In this document: in pieces, positions 6,806-13,249 of the stretch
How positions within the stretch are numbered: position 1 is the first letter of the stretch
Layout of the letters: each line of letters starts with the position of its first letter
Source: Lachnospiraceae bacterium
GTDB taxonomy: Bacteria > Bacillota > Clostridia > Lachnospirales > Lachnospiraceae
Direction of reading: 5' to 3'
Assembly: GCA_900768755.1 (NCBI GenBank)
Contig: CAAGDV010000010.1
Coordinates: 1-48,423, forward strand
DNA: 48,423 nucleotides
Made by a program: the position numbers and the translations under genes
The notes under the pieces: model-generated
The model's database searches: none
What the model saw: only the letters and a program-made list of their open reading frames with translations
Told to the model about the DNA's origin: nothing

Positions 6806-8366
6806 TAAGTATATAGTTGGTTATGAACGCCTCTCCAAGGATGATCCGGATAGTACCGAGAGTAGCAGTATTCTTTATCAGAAGATGATAATTGCTGATT
6901 ATGTAAAAAATCATCCGGAGCTTTCGGATTATGAGTATACAGAGCGGTGGGATGATGGTTACTCCGGAACAAATCTGGAACGACCGGGTATTCAGGAAGT
7001 TCTTCGCCTGGTTAAGGAAAACAAAGTGTATTGTATTGTGGTAAAAGACCTTTCCAGATTTTCGAGAGATTATATTGATATCCAGAAGTATTTGGAAAGG
7101 ATATTTCCAACACTTGATGTTAGATTTATTTCAATTGCGGATAAGTTTGACAGTAATGAATACATTGGAAATCCTTTAGAAATGGCGATGAAATTTAAGA
7201 GTATCCTTGCCGATTATTATTGTAAGGATACATCTGATAAGATTATCAACCAGTTATCAGCCAAGAAGTCTCAGGGAAAATTTATTGCAGGAAGTGCTCC
7301 TTTTGGTTATAGCAAATCCAAAGAGGATAAGTACAAACTTGTGATAGAACCCCGAGAGGCAGAAGTGGTTAGAAGAATATTCGATTTAGCCTTGAATGGA
7401 TTGAATATTAATCAGATTGCGAGACAACTAAACGATGAGGGTGTTCCTACACCACGAGAATTTGAACAGATGAAACGCAAGATTAATCGTGAAGCTCCGG
7501 GTGGAAGAGCATTTTGGTATGCAAGGAGTGTACATTCAATATTAACGAATGAAGCATATATTGGTACGATGACCTATAATAAGTATAGGCAGCGTTCGGT
7601 TGGTAGTAAGCGAAAGGTACTTATTCCTTCTTCAGAGTGGGAAAGGATTTATAATAATCATGAACCCATTATAAGTAAGGAAGATTTCGAGGAAGTTCAA
7701 AAACGCTATACGAACAATACAAAAACAGTGTCGAAAGGTAGCCGGGATAAGAATAAAGAGAGTTATCCTTTGATAGGTAAGTTGTATTGTGGTGGTTGTA
7801 AAAGAGCTTTGAGTAGAAATCGGTTCGTTCCGGATGATATGCCATTAGTATGTAATACACGTAGCGTGACTGATCAATTCGATTGCTATGAAGGTGACTC
7901 GACCATGCGAGAGATTGAAGAGGTAGTGTTGTATCAGATTAGAAAGCATATCAAGGAAGTATTAGCCTTGGATTTATTGACAGGTCAGGAGATGATGAAT
8001 TATTCTGATCAGATAAACCGTAATAAGGAAGAAATATCCGAGGCACAGGAGCATTTGGCGTCTTGCGATGAAAGATTGCAGGAACTTCTGGTGTTGAAGC
8101 ATAGAGACAGAGTAACAACGGTGGATTTTTTGGAAAGAAAGACACTTCTGGATGTGGAAAGAAAATCCTTGTCGGATTTAATCCATGAAAAGGAGCAGGA
8201 AATCCATGAACTGAAACAGGCATTGAGTAATGCACACAATAAGGAACAGGAAATTGCTTCTTTTGGAGATTTGGAGAGCTTATCGCCTGTGCTCGTGAAT
8301 AGCTTGATTGATAAGATTTATTTGTACTCAGGGATGAAGATGAATATTATTTGGAAAAATAATTGA
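6795..8366 (+). CDS. Large serine recombinase 3 of 3
   Basis: This 523-residue recombinase has the nucleophile motif YERLSKDD (Ser14), DDGYSGTNLERPG at 53-65 and DLSRFSRD at 85-92. The 'recombinase' domain spans about 165-305, the zinc ribbon uses Cys332, Cys335, Cys353 and Cys364, and a coiled coil lies at about 385-480. It starts behind AAAAGGAGGGG within the end of recombinase 2, indicating translational coupling. It is the gene nearest the element's right end, about 135 bp from the spoVT junction, as expected for an integrase next to its attachment site. Confidence 0.95.
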   Translation: MQYDKYIVGYERLSKDDPDSTESSSILYQKMIIADYVKNHPELSDYEYTERWDDGYSGTNLERPGIQEVLRLVKENKVYCIVVKDLSRFSRDYIDIQKYLERIFPTLDVRFISIADKFDSNEYIGNPLEMAMKFKSILADYYCKDTSDKIINQLSAKKSQGKFIAGSAPFGYSKSKEDKYKLVIEPREAEVVRRIFDLALNGLNINQIARQLNDEGVPTPREFEQMKRKINREAPGGRAFWYARSVHSILTNEAYIGTMTYNKYRQRSVGSKRKVLIPSSEWERIYNNHEPIISKEDFEEVQKRYTNNTKTVSKGSRDKNKESYPLIGKLYCGGCKRALSRNRFVPDDMPLVCNTRSVTDQFDCYEGDSTMREIEEVVLYQIRKHIKEVLALDLLTGQEMMNYSDQINRNKEEISEAQEHLASCDERLQELLVLKHRDRVTTVDFLERKTLLDVERKSLSDLIHEKEQEIHELKQALSNAHNKEQEIASFGDLESLSPVLVNSLIDKIYLYSGMKMNIIWKNN

Positions 8367-8501
8367 CATCAGTATCACTTGAACAATAAAATCAAATATG
8401 ACATCACAGTGACATGAGCAGTAAATGATAATCAGTATTTGATGCTGAAACGGTTGCAAAAAAAGTTCATAATTTTTTGCAAAAAGTGCTTGACATTAGC
8501 A
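8364..8501. other. Right attachment-end region with repeats (attR side)
   Basis: Between recombinase 3 and SpoVT coding sequence are four TGACAT motifs (8364, 8399, 8410 and 8491), two of them as the longer TGACATCA. There is also a perfect 8-bp inverted repeat GCAAAAAA (8456-8463) / TTTTTTGC (8473-8480). Clustered repeats at the end of an element often bind recombinase or accessory proteins. The inverted repeat would also form a weak hairpin reading toward spoVT. The core crossover is probably close to 8497-8502, where SpoVT similarity starts. Confidence 0.5.
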
Positions 8502-9035
8502 GGAATTGTGCGGCGAATTGACGATTTGGGAAGAGTTGTGGTTCCTAAAGAAATCAGAAGAACCCTCAGAATCAGAGAGGGTGACCCGCTTGAGATATAT
8601 ACTGACAGAGAGGGCGGAATTGTATTAAAAAAGTATTCTCCGATTGGGGAGCTGGGAGAATTTGCGCGCCAGTATGCGGAGTCGCTCGCCCAGACAACCG
8701 GTAACGTTATCTGCATTACGGACAGGGAGCAGGTCATTGCGGTTTCCGGCGGCTCCAAAAAAGAAATGCTTTTAAAGCCTATCAGCGGGCAGTTAGAGAA
8801 TGTGATAGATGACAGGAAGAATGTTCTGACAACCAGGGAAGACAAGCGTTTTGTGCCGATTGTGAACGATGACAATGATTTCTGGGCACAGTCCATAAGC
8901 CCCATAATATGCGAGGGAGACGCCATCGGCTCAGTGATAATTACAACAAAGGAGCCGCATGCAAAATTCGGGGAGACCGAGCAGAAGCTTTCGATGTCGG
9001 CGGCAGGTTTTCTGGGAAAACAGATGGAATCGTAA
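8490..9035 (+). CDS. spoVT: SpoVT-type stage V sporulation regulator, 5' end replaced by mobile element
   Basis: From 8502 on the protein is a typical SpoVT: an AbrB-like swapped-hairpin DNA-binding domain (GIVRRIDDLGRVVVPKEI, then LRIREGDPLEI), the KKYSPIGELGEF linker and a C-terminal GAF-like ligand-sensing domain. SpoVT controls sigma-G-dependent forespore genes. Family members begin Met-Lys-Ala-Thr-Gly; here the codons before the Gly come from the element. A TTG at 8490 would give a start of exactly the usual length (181 residues), but it lacks a ribosome binding site. The frame also continues upstream to an ATG at 8439 with unrelated residues. The native promoter and start are presumably left of the element, so the gene may be silent until excision. 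Confidence 0.85.
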   Translation: MTLAGIVRRIDDLGRVVVPKEIRRTLRIREGDPLEIYTDREGGIVLKKYSPIGELGEFARQYAESLAQTTGNVICITDREQVIAVSGGSKKEMLLKPISGQLENVIDDRKNVLTTREDKRFVPIVNDDNDFWAQSISPIICEGDAIGSVIITTKEPHAKFGETEQKLSMSAAGFLGKQMES

Positions 9036-9039
9036 AAAT

Positions 9040-9076
9040 ATGACGGGACTGTAAAAAATCTTTACAGTTCCGTCAT
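9040..9076. terminator. Hairpin after spoVT, probable terminator
   Basis: ATGACGGGACTGTAAA (9040-9055) pairs with TTTACAGTTCCGTCAT (9061-9076), a 16-bp stem with one G-T pair and a 5-nt loop. The T-run is within the stem rather than after it. It lies between spoVT and the end of the convergent lipoprotein gene and could serve both directions. Confidence 0.6.
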
Positions 9077-9118
9077 AATATGTTATGGCGACGAGGAAAA
9101 TTCCTGTATCCCTCTCTG

Positions 9119-9688
9119 TTAATTGGAATTCACATAATATACAAGCTCATCAATACTGGACAGAAGGAAACTAAGTTCTGCTTTGTATTCTTCGTCTTCA
9201 AGCGCTTCACATTCCTCCGAAATGATGGTCTGAAATTTCTGAATAACATCCATTCGGTCATCGCGTTTCATAAATTCAGCAAAGGTATTCATTTTCTGTT
9301 TGTTAGAGTCAAAGGCTTGTGATGCCGAATTGAACATATAAGTCCGCAGCGAAAAATCCGGATTGCTGAGGAAACATCTCACTATTTCCGTTGTTGTCAT
9401 ATTGGAGAGATACTTTTTCTTGATATTCCATGTTTTAACCTTCTCCTCGGTAGTCAGATTACAGTAGTCTTCCCTGGTGACTCCGTAATAAGTGGAAAAC
9501 TCGTCATCGGTGAGCAGTATATTGTCAATAGTCAATTCATCTAATTGTACGCCTTGCGAACTCTTCTTACCGCATCCTACCAAAAGAACTGCCATGCAGG
9601 CAAGCATTAGTAAACGAAAAAATTTTTGCATTTCTATTCTGTTTCCTCCTTGATTAATTATTTTCGGCAACACTATAGACATCTTCAT
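9119..9688 (-). CDS. Unknown lipoprotein
   Basis: A lipobox (LLVGC) follows a hydrophobic stretch, so the protein is probably a membrane-anchored lipoprotein on the outer face. The rest, about 150 residues, is helical and charged, without a recognised domain. Two starts are possible. ATG 9688 has GGAGG at 9-nt spacing but puts 19 unusual residues before the signal peptide. ATG 9631 gives a standard short signal peptide and also has AAGGAGG, at about 13 nt. A promoter-like TTTACA (9756-9751) and TATGAT (9733-9728), 17 nt apart, lies upstream on the minus strand. It is convergent with spoVT and divergent from the gene at 9893. Confidence 0.7.
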   Translation of the reverse strand: MKMSIVLPKIINQGGNRIEMQKFFRLLMLACMAVLLVGCGKKSSQGVQLDELTIDNILLTDDEFSTYYGVTREDYCNLTTEEKVKTWNIKKKYLSNMTTTEIVRCFLSNPDFSLRTYMFNSASQAFDSNKQKMNTFAEFMKRDDRMDVIQKFQTIISEECEALEDEEYKAELSFLLSSIDELVYYVNSN

Positions 9689-9727
9689 TTTCTTAATACC
9701 TCCGTAATTGCAATAAGGTTTGACATT

Positions 9728-9756
9728 ATCATATCATAATGAATTGGTTATGTAAA
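9728..9756 (-). promoter_or_regulatory. Sigma-A-type promoter for the lipoprotein gene
   Basis: On the minus strand, TTTACA (9756-9751) and TATGAT (9733-9728) are separated by 17 bp, about 35 nt before the first start codon of the lipoprotein gene. Confidence 0.5.
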
Positions 9757-9828
9757 TTACAATTCAAAAAAATGAATAACGAATAACTTGAAAATGAGAA
9801 TGGCTCCTCTGCGCCCTGATGAATTCTC

Positions 9829-9858
9829 TTGACTATATATTCCTGTGTGTCGTAAAAT
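9829..9858 (+). promoter_or_regulatory. Sigma-A-type promoter for the coiled-coil/pyrophosphatase operon
   Basis: TTGACT (9829-9834) and TAAAAT (9853-9858) with 18-bp spacing lie 35 bp before the start of the gene at 9893. Confidence 0.5.
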
Positions 9859-9892
9859 ATCAGTGAATATCCGTACGAATAAGGGGGTTATT

Positions 9893-10426
9893 ATGGCAAT
9901 AAGATTGAACGTGTTTTCCGGAAGAGACCGCAAGAAAACAGTGTCTGAGCAGCCGGACAAGAATTTGAGCGTTGATGATGTCAAGGTGATTGTCAATCGT
10001 GAGCTCAGCAACATGGACACCAGAAAGACGGTAATGTCATGTTTTGATGAGATTTCTGCCACTAATCTGCGCACGGAAGCGGTTCTCAACGAGATTAAGG
10101 ATGAGCTTTCCTCGATTTCAGAGAACGGCGGGAAGCTTGAGAGCACAGTACATAAGGATAATCTTGCCAGCTACCGCAATCTCAAGGAGCTGATTGAGCA
10201 GTCCGATGCCCAGGAGAGAACCAGAGGAGAATCCCTGTTTCGTATTGAGGAGCAGAACAGGCGCACGTGGGAACTGATTCTTCGAACTGATTCGGATAAC
10301 AAAAAGCGTTTTAAGAAGTTAAAGACACTTTTGATATGGTGTCTTTTGATGGGGATTCTGGCGGTTCTGATTGGCTTGGCGGTATTGTATTTTAATCTTC
10401 CCGCAGAGTGGAGGTTTTTGGGATGA
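9893..10426 (+). CDS. Tail-anchored coiled-coil membrane protein
   Basis: This 177-residue protein has a long charged helical region (about 25-145) and a single hydrophobic segment near the C-terminus (TLLIWCLLMGILAVLIGLAV), so it is likely a cytoplasmic coiled coil anchored at its tail. ATG 9893 is chosen over the upstream in-frame ATG 9845 because AAGGGGG is 5 nt before it. Its stop codon overlaps the start of the pyrophosphatase gene (ATGA), so the two are translationally coupled. No known family is recognised. The coupling suggests that it scaffolds or localises the pyrophosphatase, but this is inference. Confidence 0.75.
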   Translation: MAIRLNVFSGRDRKKTVSEQPDKNLSVDDVKVIVNRELSNMDTRKTVMSCFDEISATNLRTEAVLNEIKDELSSISENGGKLESTVHKDNLASYRNLKELIEQSDAQERTRGESLFRIEEQNRRTWELILRTDSDNKKRFKKLKTLLIWCLLMGILAVLIGLAVLYFNLPAEWRFLG

Positions 10427-12060
10427 GCGAGGTTTATGTTGTAGGACATAAGAACCCGGACACGGATTCTGTGTGCTCGGCGGTTGCGTATGCCAATTTC
10501 AAAAATCTTTTGGAGGGGACGGACCGGTATGTGCCGTACAGAGCGGGGCATCTCAACGAGGAGACCCAGTATGTGTTTAAGGCATGCCATCTCACGCCGC
10601 CTCCTGTTTTGTCGGATCTCCGCGCTCAGGTAAAGGAGATTTCGGTGCGCCGCATCGAGAGCATCAAATCATCCGTTTCAATCAAAAAAGCATGGAATTT
10701 TATGAAAGAATCGGATGTTGTTACACTTCCGGTTGTCAGGAACAGAAAACTAGAGGGAATTATCAATATCACCGATATCGCCACCTCATACATGGACGTG
10801 TACGATAACTATGTTCTTGAGAAATCCCAGACAACATATAAGCAGGTCGCGGAGACTCTGGACGGTCGCATTGTGTGCGGCAATTCCAGACAGAACCGGG
10901 TGAACGGAAAGGTTTTTACCGCAGTCGCGACTCCGGAGACCATGGAGGAGAATATTGAGCCCGGTGACATTGTCATTCTGGGCAACAGGTATGAGGCGCA
11001 GCTGTGTGCCATAGAGATGGGCGCGGGCTGCATAGTGGTGTGTGAGAAAGCTCCGGTTTCGATTACCATATCTCGTCTCGCGCAGGAGAACGGCTGCACA
11101 ATTATCAGTTCGCCGCACGATGCGTTCACGGTTTCGAGACTCATATACCAGAGTATTCCGATAGATTACGTGATGAAAAAGGATAATCTTATCACTTTTC
11201 GTCTTGACGATTATATTGATGATGTCAGAAAGGTCATGGCGGAGAAAAGGCACAGGGATTTTCCGGTGCTGGACAGACACGGGCATTATGTGGGTATGAT
11301 TTCCAGAAGAAATCTTCTCGGCGCGGAGCGCAAAAAGGTCATTATGGTTGACCACAACGAGGCAAAGCAGGCGGTGTACGGCATTGAGGCTGCGGAGGTT
11401 TTGGAGATAATAGACCATCACAGACTCGGCACGATTGAGACTATTTCGCCCGTGCTTTTCAGAAATCAGCCGGTCGGATGCACCGCGACCATTATTTACG
11501 GGCTGTATCTTGAGAACAACGTGCCGATTGACCCGCTGATTGCGAAACTGATGTGCTCGGCGATAATTTCGGATACCTTGATGTTCCGCTCACCTACATG
11601 CACGGAGGCGGACATAAAAGCGGGCAATGAGCTTGCAGAGCTTGCGGGAATTGACACGAAGAGCTACGCTCACGAGATGTTTTTTGCCGGAAGCAATATC
11701 AGCGAGAAGAGTGCCAAGGAGCTGTTTACGCGCGACTTCAAAAAGTTTTCAATCGGCGATGTCACTTTTGGCGTGGGACAGGTTTCGTGCATTGACAGCG
11801 AGGAGCTTGCACAGGTCAAAAAGAAGATTTACACATATATGAAGGAACAGTACAAAACTTTGGGAATGGATATGCTGTTTTTTATGCTCACGGACATGAT
11901 TCTTCCGGGAACGGAGCTTCTGTATGTGGGAGACGGCGCGGAGCAGTTGGCTGCGGACGCTTTTGAGGCTGTACCGGACAACGGCTCAATGCTGCTGCCG
12001 GGCGTAGTATCCCGGAAGAAACAGATTGTTCCGAAGCTTATGATGGAGATTACACAGTAA
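10423..12060 (+). CDS. Manganese-dependent inorganic pyrophosphatase with CBS and DRTGG domains
   Basis: This family II (DHH-type) pyrophosphatase hydrolyses PPi to two phosphates in the cytoplasm. The DHH half begins at the N-terminus (GHKNPDTDS: His9, Asp13, Asp15) and resumes after an insert with VDHNE near 309-313 and IDHH near 330-333; the DHHA2 domain fills the C-terminus. The insert holds CBS domain 1 (about 70-123), a DRTGG domain (about 125-240) and CBS domain 2 (about 246-300). In characterised relatives this module binds adenine nucleotides and tunes activity. The length of 545 residues matches the CBS-PPase class rather than the 310-residue simple enzyme. The ATG at 10423 has GGAGG 8 nt upstream and overlaps the previous stop. 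Confidence 0.92.
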   Translation: MSEVYVVGHKNPDTDSVCSAVAYANFKNLLEGTDRYVPYRAGHLNEETQYVFKACHLTPPPVLSDLRAQVKEISVRRIESIKSSVSIKKAWNFMKESDVVTLPVVRNRKLEGIINITDIATSYMDVYDNYVLEKSQTTYKQVAETLDGRIVCGNSRQNRVNGKVFTAVATPETMEENIEPGDIVILGNRYEAQLCAIEMGAGCIVVCEKAPVSITISRLAQENGCTIISSPHDAFTVSRLIYQSIPIDYVMKKDNLITFRLDDYIDDVRKVMAEKRHRDFPVLDRHGHYVGMISRRNLLGAERKKVIMVDHNEAKQAVYGIEAAEVLEIIDHHRLGTIETISPVLFRNQPVGCTATIIYGLYLENNVPIDPLIAKLMCSAIISDTLMFRSPTCTEADIKAGNELAELAGIDTKSYAHEMFFAGSNISEKSAKELFTRDFKKFSIGDVTFGVGQVSCIDSEELAQVKKKIYTYMKEQYKTLGMDMLFFMLTDMILPGTELLYVGDGAEQLAADAFEAVPDNGSMLLPGVVSRKKQIVPKLMMEITQ

Positions 12061-12074
12061 TACGGAGGGTTATT

Positions 12075-12644
12075 ATGGCAAAACAGAATTGGAAACCGGG
12101 CAATATGCTTTATCCTTTGCCGGTTGTTATGGTGAGCTGCAAAAGAGAGGGCGAAAAGCCGAACATCGTGACGGTGGCGTGGGCAGGAACAATATGCTCA
12201 GACCCGGTTATGGTGTCAGTGTCAATCAGGCCGGAAAGATATTCGCATGATATAATAGAAGAGACAGGAGAATTTGTAATCAATCTCGTAACAAAAGACC
12301 TTGCGTATGCGACGGATTATTGCGGAGTACGCTCCGGCAGGGACGTTGACAAATTCAAAGAAATGGGTCTTACGGCGATAGATTCGCAGAAGGTATCTGC
12401 GCCTCAGATTGCGGAGAGCCCTGTCAGTCTGGAGTGCGTGGTTAAGGAGATAAAGCGCCTCGGCAGCCACGACATGTTTATCGCAGAGGTCGTAAACATT
12501 ACCGTCGATGACCGGTACATGGATGATACCGGCAAATTCAGACTTAATGACGCAGATCTTGTGGCGTATTCCCACGGAGAATATTACACTCTCGGAGATA
12601 AAGTAGGACAGTTTGGATACTCTGTCAAAAAGAAGGACAAATAA
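12075..12644 (+). CDS. Flavin reductase-like FMN-binding protein
   Basis: This 189-residue protein matches the flavin-reductase/FMN-binding split-barrel family: an N-terminal PLPVVMVSC strand, NIVTVAWAGTICSDPVMVSVSIRPERYSH, the family's typical FMN-contacting segment, then FVINLV and YCGVRSGRDVDKF. Members reduce flavins or serve as FMN-dependent oxidoreductases in anaerobes; the substrate is not known. It starts behind GGAGGG, 14 nt after the pyrophosphatase stop, and is followed 3 nt later by the kinase-like gene, so it belongs to the same operon. Confidence 0.85.
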   Translation: MAKQNWKPGNMLYPLPVVMVSCKREGEKPNIVTVAWAGTICSDPVMVSVSIRPERYSHDIIEETGEFVINLVTKDLAYATDYCGVRSGRDVDKFKEMGLTAIDSQKVSAPQIAESPVSLECVVKEIKRLGSHDMFIAEVVNITVDDRYMDDTGKFRLNDADLVAYSHGEYYTLGDKVGQFGYSVKKKDK

Positions 12645-12647
12645 GCG

Positions 12648-13148
12648 ATGAGCAGTATTATTTTGATTGGGATGCCGGGTGTTGGAAAGAGCAGCATGGG
12701 CGTTGTTCTTGCCAAAATACTCGGTATGGAATTTGTAGATTCGGATCTTGTGATTCAGCGCAGGAGCGGAAAACTTCTTAAGGATATAATTGCAAGCGAG
12801 GGTACGGAAGGTTTTTTGGAGCTTGAGGATAAGATTAATTCTGAGATTGATGCAGGGCATGCAGTGATTGCGACGGGCGGAAGCGCCGTGTACGGCGAAG
12901 CAGCAATGCGGCATTTTAAGTCCATCGGGCGCATAGTGTATCTTAAGGCATCATATCCGACAATAGCCGCAAGACTCGGCAACCTTGTGGGCCGCGGAGT
13001 CGCAATGAAGCATGGACAGACCCTTGAGGACATATATAATGAAAGAATTCCGCTTTATGAGAGATATGCGGACGTTACAGTGGACGTCGATGGGGAGAAT
13101 ATCGACAATATTGTAAAAAAAATTATAGTGATTTTAAACAAAAACTAA
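12648..13148 (+). CDS. Shikimate kinase-like protein
   Basis: This 166-residue P-loop kinase has a Walker A motif GMPGVGKSS at 8-16, the D-S-D motif (EFVDSDLVIQRRSG) that binds shikimate and Mg in AroK, and ATGGSAV, matching the family's TGGG segment with the third Gly replaced by Ser. The AroK lid region is less canonical (ARLGNLVGRGVA), so it may phosphorylate a related substrate or be a diverged shikimate kinase. It starts at an ATG 3 nt after the flavin-reductase-like gene. It is not next to other aromatic pathway genes, which weakens an aroK symbol. Confidence 0.75.
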   Translation: MSSIILIGMPGVGKSSMGVVLAKILGMEFVDSDLVIQRRSGKLLKDIIASEGTEGFLELEDKINSEIDAGHAVIATGGSAVYGEAAMRHFKSIGRIVYLKASYPTIAARLGNLVGRGVAMKHGQTLEDIYNERIPLYERYADVTVDVDGENIDNIVKKIIVILNKN

Positions 13149-13167
13149 TAAAATAACGTAAAAATAC

Positions 13168-13196
13168 TTTACAAATCTGTAACATTCTGCTACAAT
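13168..13196 (+). promoter_or_regulatory. Sigma-A-type promoter before the M23 peptidase gene
   Basis: TTTACA (13168-13173) and TACAAT (13191-13196) are separated by exactly 17 bp, 53 bp before the start codon. Confidence 0.65.
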
Positions 13197-13201
13197 GCAA
13201 T

Positions 13202-13218
13202 TGTTACAAAAATGTTAC
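13202..13218 (+). promoter_or_regulatory. WalR-type binding box (TGTTAC-N5-TGTTAC)
   Basis: The repeat TGTTAC (13202-13207), five bases, TGTTAC (13213-13218) fits the WalR/YycF consensus TGTWAH-N5-TGTWAH without mismatch. A further TGTTAA at 13223 (4-bp gap) and TGTAAC at 13178 flank it. It overlaps the predicted transcription start of a cell-wall peptidase gene, the class of gene WalR controls in Bacillota. The overlap with the start point would suit repression, or activation of a second, downstream promoter. Confidence 0.55.
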
Positions 13219-13249
13219 AAATTGTTAAGTATTTATTTTAGAGGTTTTT

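Larger units (their letters stand above)
1..8501. mobile_element. Right-hand part of an integrative element (left end outside window)
   Basis: This AT-rich block ends in three tandem large serine recombinases placed directly before its right boundary, which is the usual location of integrase genes in integrative elements. It also carries an XRE regulator, a MazF-like protein and several small unknown proteins, but no conjugation genes are visible; those could lie to the left. The right boundary is inferred from spoVT: recognisable SpoVT sequence begins at the glycine codon at 8502, and everything before it belongs to the element. The exact crossover base cannot be fixed without the empty site. 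The class (ICE, IME or other) cannot be decided from this part. Confidence 0.8.

Noticed and set aside
8439..8489. The ATG at 8439 as the natural start of spoVT.
   Set aside because: It adds 17 Lys/Phe-rich residues absent from the SpoVT family, lies in the end sequence of the element and has no ribosome binding site.
10786..11421. A 211-codon minus-strand frame opposite the pyrophosphatase gene.
   Set aside because: It is a mirror of a well-conserved gene, is His/Arg/Val-rich in a way typical of antisense frames, and has no ribosome binding site.
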